This document shows, one piece after another, positions 45,341-55,470 of a stretch of 64,000 bases of DNA. The first letter of the stretch is position 1; every line of letters starts with the position of its first letter. Below the pieces are notes generated by a model. It did no database searches. It was given only the letters and a program-made list of their open reading frames with translations, and was not told the DNA's origin. The stretch spans positions 40,343,006-40,407,005 of the forward strand of contig NC_073694.1 in the NCBI RefSeq assembly GCF_029784165.1, given 5' to 3'. The translations under genes and the position numbers were made by a program. The DNA is from Wyeomyia smithii (taxonomy: Eukaryota; Arthropoda; Insecta; Diptera; Culicidae).

Positions 45341-45686
45341 CCCGCACGATACCAGCAACTAGAGGCCCGAGAAAGTCTATTTTCCAGTTCGTGTCTTGGT
45401 TTAGCAGAACATAACAAATAAGCTGCTCATTGTTTTTGGCTGTTTGAAGAACATCATGACGCCCCAACAACAAATCACCAGTTTTAAAAAGCGTTTAATT
45501 TTAGTTTTAATCTTAGATTCAATTTCAACTCGTAGTCGGCAGCGAGGATAAAAAATTTGTCTTTAGTTTTTAAGATACTTTATGAAGTAAAATTCTAAAT
45601 TTATTGGCTCCTTAAAACATTAACTTGTATTGTGCCGTGTCAAATAAACGTTGATTGAAAAAAAAATAATCGTTTGATCGGGAAAC

Positions 45687-48446
45687 TATAGCAACTAAAA
45701 TTGAGCAAGATGGAGATTTTAAAATAATAGCAAACTAGGTAAACGCAATAATCATATTATTAAAGTTTATGGGTGAAAAATTGTAAAGTTTAGGGAAAAA
45801 TTAGAAAAATTAGAACACAAAAAATGTCAAAAAAAAAAAACTGAAATAACAAGTATTTGAAAGTGTTGCAGAACTAACATAACAAAACAAAATATACCAA
45901 AAATAAACTAATGGGTCATAACGGGAAAATCATGTAATCTAAAAAATAAATAAACAACGTAAAACTTGGAAAACTTGCATCAGAAAATTGGGAAAAAAAT
46001 AAAAGGGAAACTAAGAGCTAAAAATATTACAACAACGATTAAGAAATTCAGAATACTGCAAAATTGGAAGAACTACAAGAAATAGAAAGCTCTGGAGCCT
46101 GGGAAAGCAGATGAAAATCAGAAAAACTAGGTTGTTTCAAGAAACAATTAAAACTGAGAAACAGAAAATGATGGGGCAAAAACTAATATTAACCTCAGTG
46201 AACAAAAATGTGACTGAGTGGTAAATTGAATAAATTAGTGAGAAATTCAGAAAATTGGGATAGTAAGAAACCTATATAGGAAGAAAACCGAAACTTCATA
46301 AAACGGGGCTGAGAAGCCAAGAAAATATATATGACAAAAAACTACGAAGACGCTTATCGAAGGGTTGAATATTTTCGCAACCATATTGTTAAACTTAAAC
46401 AGTTCTTTAATGTAAAGAAATAAATGTTTTGGGCCTGGTAATTCAATTTTTATTTACATTCTTTGATGGGAAACTCTATGTTAACAATCAGAATATTAGG
46501 AATCAAAGAAAGGGTAGGAAAAATTCTTTCCCACCGATAGTCATGGCCGTCGATATCCAAGGAGCTATCAGTAAACATACCCAGCCTTCACCCACACACA
46601 CACGATGGGACCCAATCTAATGGGGCTTTTCATTGTTCAAGCCATTACAGGGAAAAAAATCTTTATCCATTCCCAAAGGGAAAAACCTGCTTCATTTAGC
46701 TCTCGTTCAGTAAATTGACTGTGAAAAGAGCTCGTCCGATCCCACGCTGTCGGCGGACCAGCCGTGCCTGCATGACTCGAAACCGGACACCCATCGAACA
46801 CCGGATGGTCCTTTACGTGATTCAAAGGGTACCTTGCCCCAAATACTATTTTCTTTTCCGTAAATTTTTCCACTCTTAGCTGTGGATACAGTTCATATTA
46901 TCGATAGTTATATAAAATTAGATGCATAGTTGCCTCTTAGCATTTGTTCTCTTTTATCCTATAAGAAAAAGAAGATAAGTTTAAAATATCGTAGTAGGGT
47001 ACAGGTGAGGTCATAAAGTTAAGAAACTAAAGATTCAAAACCCAGCTGCAAAACTACGCTCCGAGAATGATTCCACACAGAAAATGCAATCAACAGAAGA
47101 AAGATAGAGTTGTTACCTCCAACCATCCGTGAACTAATAAATTGTCGATCGACTGGTCTGGGGGAGCCAGCCAAGGCTGGTTAAATATGCAAGCCTGTGA
47201 GAAAGTGACCACATGTTATCGACAACGCTAGCAACGAGGGCAAAAGAACCGAAGATACGCCATGCCGTTGACATCGTTGTCTATCCAAATGTTTGCCGAG
47301 TGTGAACCCGAGTAAAATGTGTTGCCCCAAAGCTGCAGTTTTACTTCCAACTATGTTAACTATTTTTACCAAATTGCGATTCATTTTATTAGTACTTTTT
47401 TTTTTGACGTATCTCGCTTCAACATTTTTTCGTGTATTATAATAGTAATAAACATCGGACAAAAACGGGTATCTTTTTAGACGGGTCAGAGAACAATCAC
47501 CTAGCTGTCGTTCGATATCGCTTCAAAGGTGGTCATATCGATTCGAAGCCACTCGGTGCGGTCCGGGATATTGAATAATATTTCCGTTATCTTTATGTAC
47601 TCCCACCATGTCGACGCTCACGCAGGCAGCGTGTATATCCGAAAAAACGAGCCTTCAACCTGTCACATGTCAGTTACAAATGTTTTCGCCGCTAAAGTTA
47701 ATCAACAGTGCAGCTACACATTCGAGGTAATTTCAGCCTGCGGCAGACAGAAATCGTGAAACGAAAATTCATAACCCTTATAAACATTCCCAGTGCATTC
47801 CAAAATCAGAATAATTGCTGGTTTAGATATCAAATCTGATCGCTGAATTTTCTAAGCAATATCCTTACAGCTAGGCAAAAGTGATGAAGTCTTGACAACG
47901 TATCGTTACTTTGTTCAAAATGGAAAAGAGTCTACTTTGAAGCAGTAACCAACATTTTTATTGCAAGATTTTTCAATGTTTCAATATTCTCATTTCAACC
48001 ACTTTTAATGGTACGTGTAACTACAAGTCAAGTGCAGTAGAATGTTTCGTACAGGAGGAAACTTCTTGTTTATTACAATTTTGCTAATAAAACCCGATGC
48101 TACACTGGATCTCGATTAGATACAAACAAAATCTGAAGTTTGGAAAACGTGTTTGGCATTGGAAATCATCGCAGATGCAGTAAAATGCGACAGTGTCTTT
48201 TCGTCCGTTTGTTCCACTCACAGTTGACTTTGGTTGTTTGCGGTATCCAGTGCAAAATTTATTCAACTACCATGCACCTCCATCATCAAAATAAAATCCG
48301 ACTGGGAAAACCGAAAACTCTTCATAAAATTGACCTAAATTACAATTCCTGCATTAAAAACATTTGGGAAATATTTAATATTGACGTTCACTACTAGATG
48401 AAGAAATACCCTGCTAATGATGGTTTCTATTATCTTTCCTTTCTAG
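45687..48446. other. A-rich and unique intronic DNA, no gene
   Basis: 45690-46400 is purine-rich low complexity like 37140-38240. 46640-47500 has no recognisable element. It runs to the acceptor TATCTTTCCTTTCTAG before the next GPCR exon. No exon or RNA gene seen. Confidence 0.5.
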
Positions 48447-48638
48447 CCGTGCAAGTCGAAGTGGTTCGAGCGGAGGCGGCACCGGTACAGGATCCGGTGC
48501 CAACCTGAGCAGCAACTCGCGAACGTACGACCTGTACGATGCGGAGCTGGATGTAAATCGGGAGAAACGAACTCAGCGCCATCTGGGAGCAATGGCATCC
48601 GCCCAAGTGCTGTGCGTTTGCCCCCTGATGATTCTTAG
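48447..48638 (+). CDS. Class A GPCR, exon with ICL3 and TM6
   Basis: A 192-bp exon in phase 2 at both sides. The split ATC codon joins the previous exon, and AG|G joins the next. 63 whole codons begin with a Gly/Ser-rich loop (RASRSGSSGGGTGTGSGANL), then YDLYDAELDVNREKRTQR. TM6 follows (HLGAMASAQVLCVCPLMIL). A long flexible third loop, basic residues before TM6 and an aromatic-poor TM6 are seen. The loop is where rhodopsin-family receptors contact G proteins. The TM6 lacks the common FxxCWxP signature, so the ligand class cannot be guessed. The exon is outside the repeats and has balanced codon use. Confidence 0.88.
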   Translation, partial: PCKSKWFERRRHRYRIRCQPEQQLANVRPVRCGAGCKSGETNSAPSGSNGIRPSAVRLPPDDS

Positions 48639-48998
48639 GTAAGCCCGGACGCGCAATTCGTAACTTTGTTTTTGAAGTTTGAACTGCTTGTAGCAACCGT
48701 TCTATTCGACTTTGTATAAATGTGCAATCAGCAGAGCTGCTACTGTAAAAAGTTGTTCATTTCCGACATGTGTTATGCATACGCCATCAGTTTCAATAAC
48801 GGTTTGAGGCAACAGATTCTTCATCATTTGGTTTACTTACGCCATATACTTTCTGCGAGTAATGTAACGAAATCAAACCCAGATGATTCAAATTCCTTTT
48901 TGGTTCAACGAAATACTAGCAGTAACTACACGTAATCATATTTGCCCTTCTAGTTACTAATGAACTTCACCTAAACCGTGCCAATGAACACATCTTGT
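48639..48998. other. Start of GPCR intron 2, no feature
   Basis: Non-coding sequence between the donor and the I-element fragment. Nothing recognised. Confidence 0.5.
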
Positions 48999-49421
48999 TT
49001 TCACAGCTTTTATTTGACACAGCACAATACAAAAAGAATGTTTAACGGCGCCAGTTAATTCTAGTGTCCTAATTTTTGAGGTATCTTAAAAACTAAAAGC
49101 AAATTTTTTATTCTCGCTGCCGACTACGAGCTAAATTTAATTCTAGAATTAAAACTAACATGTTTAAAAATTGCTGGTTCTTTGTTGACTGGGTATCTTG
49201 AAGGCCACTGAGCCAGGAAATCATGGAAGGCTTGTATTTCTTGGGCCCTGACGGATTCGTGCGGGGTCTGATTGTGCTGGTTCCAAATCGAAGGGCTAAA
49301 TGTGTTCTTGCCGTTTTGTTGGATGTAGGCAAAAGGGAAAGGGACTAGAGTGCGGCATGGATGGATTATAGGAAAACGTATATAAGGTACATGTAGGGTA
49401 GGTCAAAGCTCGCCAAGACAT
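48999..49421 (-). mobile_element. I-clade LINE copy 3, 5'-truncated 3' end
   Basis: The minus strand matches the last ~420 bp of copy 1. It has the C-terminal end of ORF2, a 3' UTR with TCGGCAGCGAG, GGCGCC and AACATTC blocks, and GTGTCAAATAAAAGC near the terminus. It stops in the ORF2 C-terminal region (AGCTCGCCAAGACAT). Point changes relative to copy 1 are numerous. No convincing TSD or poly(A) tail was found. Confidence 0.85.
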
Positions 49422-49486
49422 TAAGGGTGTTCAAAATTTCGAGTTTCACGAAATTAAACGAAATTTATCCAAATTGAGAACACATT

Positions 49487-50410
49487 TTTGCCTTTCTCCT
49501 AGAAAGGTATAGCAATCACTGGGAAAACCAAAGGTATAAAAGTGGTCCCAATGGCCGAATGTCATATACCACCCGACCCCTTTCGACGAACTAAGCATTT
49601 TCTGTATGTATGTATGTGTGTATGTGTGTGTGTGTGTATGTGCAACTTTTTTTCTCACTCACGTTTCTCAGAGATGGCTGGACCGATTTTCATAATATTG
49701 ATTGCAAATGAAAGGTCTAGTTGCGCCATAGGTTGTTATTGATTTTTATTGTAATCGGATTTTTAGTTCAGAGGTTATGTATCAAAATGTAAAAATCACG
49801 ATACATCAATATCTCAGAAACCACACAACCGATTTCAATAAAACTGGTTGCAAATGATCGGGCTGTCTCCAAAACCCTTAACTTTTAAATTTCGTTATGA
49901 TTGAACATATGGTATAAAAGTTATGTGAAGAAAAGTTATCCCGAGGTTGTTTAAACTCACTCATTTTTCTCAGAGATGGCTGAACCGATTTTCATGAAAT
50001 CAGTGTCATATGGAAGGTTTTGTTGCCCCATAAGACCCTATTGATTTTTTTGCAAACGGATAATTACTTTGCTTGTTATGGATGAAAATGTGAAATCCAC
50101 CTATGAAAAGAAACATATTCCGAACTTGGACTCACTCACTTTCCTCAGAGATGGTTGAACCGATTTACACAAAGTTAGTGTCAAATGGAAGGTCCAGCTG
50201 CCTCATAACACCCTACTGAATTTCACTGTAATTGTAACTTTATCTGTAATGTATCAAAATGTGAAAATCACGAAACTTCATTACCTCAGAAACTACACAA
50301 CCGATTTGAAAATATTGATATCAAAAGAACAGGCTAGTTAAAGGATAACTGATGGAATATGATAATTGAACACGTGGTTTAAAAGATGTGAAAAGAATGT
50401 CATATTTGAA
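49487..50410 (+). repeat. Mosquito-type internally repetitive element, copy 1
   Basis: It opens with TTTGCCTTTCTCCTAGAAAGG (CCTTTCT pairs with AGAAAGG) and TATAGCAATCACTGGGAAAA. A TATG/TGTG tract follows (49603-49643). Then come three repeats of a unit with CTCAGAGATGGCTGAACCG and a TTTTCATGAAAT-like block, followed by AAATGGAAGGTC and GCCCCATAAGACCCTATTGA. It ends in ACACAACCGATTTGAA-like sequence. I know this style as a common mosquito intronic repeat but cannot assign a class. It is non-coding. Confidence 0.6.
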
Positions 50411-50644
50411 AAAGAAGAAAAATCCTTTCCTATAAATAATCGAATCTAAAATGATATTTAATCGAATGATATATAATCGAGTCTACAGTAACGTTTCGAT
50501 TGTACCACGATCAAAAACAAATTTTGAAACATATTATTATATGTGTTTGAATGTTATATTTTAAATGTTAGGTATGGTTTCACTGGCTACCAAAAATTTG
50601 TTATTTAGGATGAAGAATAAATCTATCAAATGTTATCAAGGTGT
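50411..50644. other. Spacer between two tandem repeats
   Basis: 234 bp of AT-rich sequence with a duplicated ATCGAATGATATATAATCGA-type stretch. No gene. Confidence 0.45.
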
Positions 50645-51600
50645 TTTGCCTTTCTCCTAGAAAGGTATACTGCCGTTCCAAGCATAGTTGTCCCAGCGTG
50701 CATAAGGTTTGTGTAGAACATGGGACTACTATGATTAGAAGGGCAGTATAGCAATCACTGAAAAAACTCAAGATATAAAAGTGCTCCAAAGGGCCGAATG
50801 TCGTATATCACTCGACTCAAGTCGACGAGCTGAGCATGTGGGTGTGTATATGTGTGTGTATGTGTGTGCGTGTATGTGTGTGTATGTGTGTGTATGTGTG
50901 TGTGTAACGCTCTTCCAATCTCACTCGATTTTCTCAGCGATGGCTGGACCGATTTCAATGAAATTAATTGCAAATGAAAGGTCTATTTGCCCCAGAAGAC
51001 TCTATTGAATTTTATTGTAATCGGATTTCTAGTTTAGAGGTTATATATCAAAATGTAAAAATCACGAAACATCATTATCTCAGAAACTACGCACCCGATT
51101 TCAACAAAATTTATCTCAAATAACCGAGCTACCTAAAAAATTCTTAACTTTTGAATTTCATGAAGATTGGACATGTGAGAAACGTGTTCTCTAGACTATT
51201 CAATCTCACTCATGTTTCTCAGAGATGGCTGGACCGATTTTCATAGAATCGGTATCAAATGGAAGGTCTAGTTGCCCCATGAGACCCTATTGATTTTTTT
51301 CGCAATCGGACTATTACTTTGCCTTTTATGTTTATACATATGAAATCCAGCTATGAAAGAAAAATATTCACAAGATTACTAAAACTCACTCCTTTTTCTC
51401 AGAGATGGCTGAACCGATTTTCACTAAATTAGTGTCAAATGAGAGGTCCAGCTGCCTCATAACACCCTATTGAATTTAACTGTAACTTCGTCTGTAATGT
51501 AACGAAATGTGAAAACCACGAAACTTCATTATCTCAGAAACTACACAACCGATTTGAACAATATTGATATCAGATAAACGGGTTAGTTGAAGGTTAACTT
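50645..51600 (+). repeat. Mosquito-type internally repetitive element, copy 2
   Basis: It has the same block order as copy 1: GCCTTTCTCCTAGAAAGG, TATAGCAATCAC with AAAAACTC, a (TG)n tract (50836-50905), and AGAGATGGCTGGACCGATTT three times, with AATGGAAGGTCTAGTTGCCC. An extra segment (AACATGGGACTACTATGATT) is inserted near its 5' end. It is in direct orientation to copy 1. Confidence 0.6.
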
Positions 51601-51619
51601 AAAGATAGACCCTGGGTTG

Positions 51620-52047
51620 TTCAGGGCGGTCATGCAAAAATGCTCAGACGACTGATTTTCTGCCGAAGGCCGGGAAACCATCAGGTGACCCATCGGCTTA
51701 TAGATCAATCTGTCTGCTAGACACAGCGGGCATGGGACATGGTGAGGCAGGCGAGGTTGAGTTGAAAAGTTGACAGCCGCGCAATCCATAAACGTAGTTG
51801 GGATTGAATGCACTCCAGGAAACTGGAGTTAGCGCCTGCAAGAAAGCTTCCACGACTGCAGCACCATTAATAACGCATGATGTCAAATAGCTCGGTGATA
51901 TTTAGCAGCAGACGGCATACTCAGATATGGCGGACCCGTCCAATTCTACCAAAGGTAGACGGACGCACCGACTCATCCCAGTGGTAGCCGGGATGGATCG
52001 AGAGGCGCCATGGAGAACTTAATTTCCACCTGACACATTTATAAATG
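51620..52047 (+). mobile_element. R1-clade LINE fragment, plus strand
   Basis: The plus-strand frame near 51630-51740 reads LPKAGKPSGDPSAYRSICLL and DTAGM, matching the start of R1-clade RT. Near 51995-52045 a (R)RHGELNFHLTHL segment matches the C-terminal region. The RT between them is missing or scrambled. It is a short, dead relic, and the SINE at 52059 sits next to it. Confidence 0.7.
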
Positions 52048-52058
52048 TTAGTTATGCA

Positions 52059-52261
52059 TCAGCTGGTCTCGAGGTACGATGCTGGCCTAACAATCCAGTC
52101 GTCGTAGGTTCGAGTCTTGTCTCGGGAGAGACTGTTACTGTCAGTAGGATCGTAGCGCTAGCCCGGCAATTGTCCTGTACACTTAACGGTTGGCTGCGAA
52201 GTCTGTGGGTAGTAAACAGAAGGTCATGTTCCGAATCGGAATGTAGCACCAAGGCTTTGCT
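52059..52261 (+). mobile_element. tRNA-derived SINE, 203 bp, with TSD
   Basis: It is flanked by the 11-bp TSD TTAGTTATGCA at 52048-52058 and 52262-52272. The 5' part has a tRNA-like head: CTGGTCTCGAGGT as a weak A box and GGTTCGAGTCTTG as a B box. Then comes a unique middle (AATTGTCCTGTACACTTAAC, GGTTGGCTGCGAAG) and a short TTTGCTT tail. It is Pol III-type and non-coding, and was moved by LINE machinery. It is complete. Confidence 0.85.
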
Positions 52262-52272
52262 TTAGTTATGCA

Positions 52273-54494
52273 AATTTACTGGACAAGGTGTTTTCCGATG
52301 GAAGTTTCCTGAAAAATCCCTCAAGTTATTACAAATATTCAGTTAATCTGGCGGGTGGTCAACTACAAGAAAGGGGTCCACTATAAGTTAATTTACCCTT
52401 GGCCACGATTTTGGTTTGGTTTCTGTTACTTTTTCACCTTTTCTGAAACCGACTGGTGAGGAGGCACTTCGGAATCCTTTAAAGCCAACGCTTTAAGGCC
52501 GTGAACATACTAGCGCCGTAGGCTAATGTACAGCCCTAAGTAAAGCCCTGCCGCAGGTTAATGTACAGCTAACCCACGGCAAGGCGAACCGTCTCCGCAG
52601 TGCAAGACGCGCCAGTATATTTTCGGCCTAACTCATACGGCCTATTGTCTCATAGCACCAGCAAATGTATAAACAAGCTCAGAAATTCTGGTAAGCTTCA
52701 GTGAACGATTCGATGCGAATGCTATTCTGTCTTCGTCCCGATTTTATTTGCCATGATGAATCTATCAATGCCACGGTGAACCGATACAAATATTTACTGA
52801 GTTGCATCGATGTGATTTTGAACCGTATCCAATCGGCAAATAATGAGAAACAGCAGGAAAAAGGAAAGACACGAATCGATCGTTTCAGTTCATCCGAACA
52901 CATGTACGCGCCCGATGAAGTATGCGTTCGTGTTACATTGACATTAGTCCACAGCGAACGGTTCACGAAGCGAATGAAGATTCAATGCAGGAATCAGGAG
53001 CCCTGCTCGCAGCAATCAGGTCAAGCCAATGTGCTTAATCGGTTAAAAATTTAGAAATATTGATTGAACTTTTATATTGCTATTCGAATTTATTGACCCT
53101 AAGACGGTCACCAAGAGACGAAACAGCTCTTGGAAATAATAAAATTTTTCAAATGATAAAAACTCTTAAACTTGCGGCGAAACTTTCTACGAGCAGCATT
53201 ACGTTATAGAGGAGAATGATAGAGGATTTAAAGAAACCAAAGTTCAAAGGCCGTCGTCTTGAATTATATCAGATAAAAGCGTTTTTGATCATGTTTGCTG
53301 CCACGATTACTTCTGCGCTGTGTGGTACAGAATTTCGCACGTTGCACAGGATTTGGTGCATTTAGATCGAGAATAGAACGGAAAAACTATTTTAAAAGAT
53401 CCATTCCATCTGAGCTGCTCCCGAAAAGCACTCAAGTCATTTCGTTTCGGTTAACCTGGCACAAAGCCAGCTTCCCATTTCGATAAAACATTGCGTTCAC
53501 TAATAACCGAAATAAATTGAATTTTCCGAATCAGAACATAGTACAGTGGGAATAGCATTTTAAACCAAAGCTCGGAGTCCCATGACTAAAGCAGTTCAAT
53601 TTGATTAAAATGCTAGGTATAGTATTTCAAGGCAATTTGCGGTTACAGTAGAAATAGCTATCGCAACGTGTATCCATTCTGGAAAGGGCCTTCATCGAAC
53701 AATGAAAGTCAAATTACGGAACGCGGTAACCCGAAAAAGCCTTATCGTATAAATATAAATTGTTTCATTTCTAAGAATTACAACCGAACGAGAGTTCGGT
53801 TGCGGGTGCCTGCTTCCCCACGGCTCAGAATTTTTTTTTTGCGATTATACCTACAAGTTTCTAATCAAAGCGTTGTACGCTAGAAAAAGATGAAAGAAAA
53901 ATTGGTACGTTTTTTTGCAACCCCTTTTTGCCTGCAACCATCAGCAAATCAGCAATAAGTTTCTACGGAAATTGGGATTTGATTTATTCCTATTATAATT
54001 TCAAACCCAAGAAAAAATAGGAATATTTTGATCTTCTATTGTTATTTCAAATTCAATATCTATATCATTATTATCGTTGAAAAATTAAGGGTATTCCGAG
54101 CATTTTAATAATCTACAGTCTTCAGCCGCAGTAGTGCTGTGATACCAGCTTCACCAAACAATCACCACTGTAATATTAATCGCGAAAAACGACCCTTTGA
54201 TCTGACAAAAATCAATTTTATCACTAAATCTCGGTCCCGACGACCGAAAAGAGGTATTCTATTAAATAGAACCTTAATTACATCCATCATCAATCACGTA
54301 AACGCGCCTTCCACCGCTTTAAAGTAAATCCAACTAATCCGCCTCCCCTCTCCTCAAACGTACTAATTACACAGTTTCCATCGCGAAAGTTAAATTTTAG
54401 TCAACTTTTCCAATGTAAACAGCGATTTATCGCACCGGACAAGCTGGTACGGCTGGAAAAGCCGGATAGATTAATTCATTACACGGCCTGTAAT
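52273..54494. other. No supported gene
   Basis: The largest open frame (52701-53054, plus, 117 codons) resembles nothing I know. A small hairpin ACCGAAC/GTTCGGT lies near 53782-53799. The stretch otherwise looks like unique intronic DNA. Confidence 0.45.
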
Positions 54495-55470
54495 GCCTGT
54501 ATCAGACTAACCGTTGCAGCGGTCGACCGCTACCGTTCCGTTCTTTTTCGACCAATCAGAACACAGTGGTCGACCGTCGCTTTTTGTTGTTGCAAAAATA
54601 GAATCTTTTCTATTTTTGCCGCCGACCGTTCCCAACGGTTGCCGGCTGCTGTCATTGACATGGCGAAGGCAAACGAATCTCTCCACACCTACACAAGATC
54701 ATATATAGAAACTTGACAAATGAAAATGTGTGCTACTCTTTTTGGCACACACGACAGCCAGTCAAAACATTAATAGCACCGGCAACGCTGGTTGGCGATG
54801 TCAATTTTCGACCAACGCACACTGGCGAAAATGAATCCAAATTCCCACTAATTAAAAGCCGCTGGGCTGGATACCTTAAATAAAGCATTTCTTATGTGAA
54901 ATTGGCCAATAAATCGATAGGTGATATTTTCATTCTGTGCAGGGCACGGGAAAGGGTCTATCTTTCCAAAAATACGCAAAAATAGGGTGAAAAGAGGCGG
55001 AAAAGACCATTTCCCGTGCCCTGGCCAAAATGAAACCATCGCCAATCAATTTGTTGACCAATTTTACATAAGAAATGCTATATTTAAGGTATCCCAGCCC
55101 AGCGGCTTTTAATTAGTGGGAATTTGGATTCATTTTTGCCAGTGTGCGTTGGTCGAAAATTGACATCGCCAACCAGCGTTGCCGGTGCTATCAATGTTTT
55201 GACTGGCTGTCGTGTGTGCCAAAAAGAGAAGCACACATTTTCATTTGTCAAGTCTCCATATGTGATCTTGTGTAGGTGTGAAGAGATTCGTTTGCCTTCG
55301 CCATGTCAATGACAGCAGCCGGCAACCGTTGGGAACGGTCGGCGGCAAAAATAGAAAAGATTCTATTTTTTGCAACAACAAAAAGCGACGGTCGACCGCT
55401 GTGTTCTGATTGGTCGAGAAAGAACGGAACGGTAGCGATTTACCGCTGCAACGGTTAGTCTGATACAGGC
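54495..55470. mobile_element. 976-bp foldback (palindromic) element
   Basis: Left arm 54495-54967 and right arm 54999-55470 are inverted copies over about 470 bp with a ~31-nt A-rich loop. The outer ends are GCCTGTATCAGACTAACCGT and its complement, and the inner ends surround CAGGGCACGGGAAA. Differences between the arms are few. Subsidiary palindromes include GCGGTCGACCGC. No coding sequence and no clear TSD were found. It could be a foldback/MITE-type element or two head-to-head copies. Confidence 0.85.

Larger units (their letters stand above)
40213..45665 (+). mobile_element. I-clade LINE copy 2, full length, ORF2 broken
   Basis: It is flanked by the perfect 14-bp TSD ATAATCGTTTGATC at 40199-40212 and 45666-45679. 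It has a 303-bp 5' UTR, ORF1 (40516-41898) and ORF2 remains (41858 onward). The 3' UTR shares CTCGTAGTCGGCAGCGAGGA and GTGCCGTGTCAAATAAA with copy 1 and ends in a short A-run. The coding part is closely related to copy 1, but the 5' UTR is almost unrelated except for AGGTACGTG and TTCTTGTC just before ORF1. Part of the RNase H/C-terminal coding region is deleted near 45320. Confidence 0.93.
39812..45681. mobile_element. MITE M1, copy 2, split by I-clade element
   Basis: It starts CCGATCAGTCAAAAC and ends TTTGATCGG. The flanks GAAAC at 39807-39811 and 45682-45686 form a perfect 5-bp TSD. Only 39812-40212 and 45680-45681 are M1 itself (about 403 bp). The I-clade element copy 2 and its TSD fill the rest, sitting ten or so bases before the M1 end. 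M1 therefore predates that I element. Confidence 0.78.
33812..48446 (+). other. GPCR intron (14.6 kb), filled with mobile elements
   Basis: It is bounded by GTAAGT at 33812 and TTTCTAG at 48440-48446. It holds the inverted-repeat element 34784-36048, M2 (36561-37006), a tRNA-like sequence, a hairpin, a split LINE relic with M1, and the M1/I-element nest. No extra exon was recognised. Confidence 0.75.

Noticed and set aside
25934..45665. I-clade pair as LTR retrotransposon or endogenous virus
   Set aside because: No long terminal repeats, protease, integrase or envelope; the domain order and A-tails are those of a LINE.
48999..49421. TSD around I-element copy 3
   Set aside because: No matching direct repeat of convincing length was found at the two borders.
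52701..53054. 117-codon plus-strand frame as an extra GPCR exon
   Set aside because: No membrane segment, phase or flanking splice sites fitting the receptor exons.
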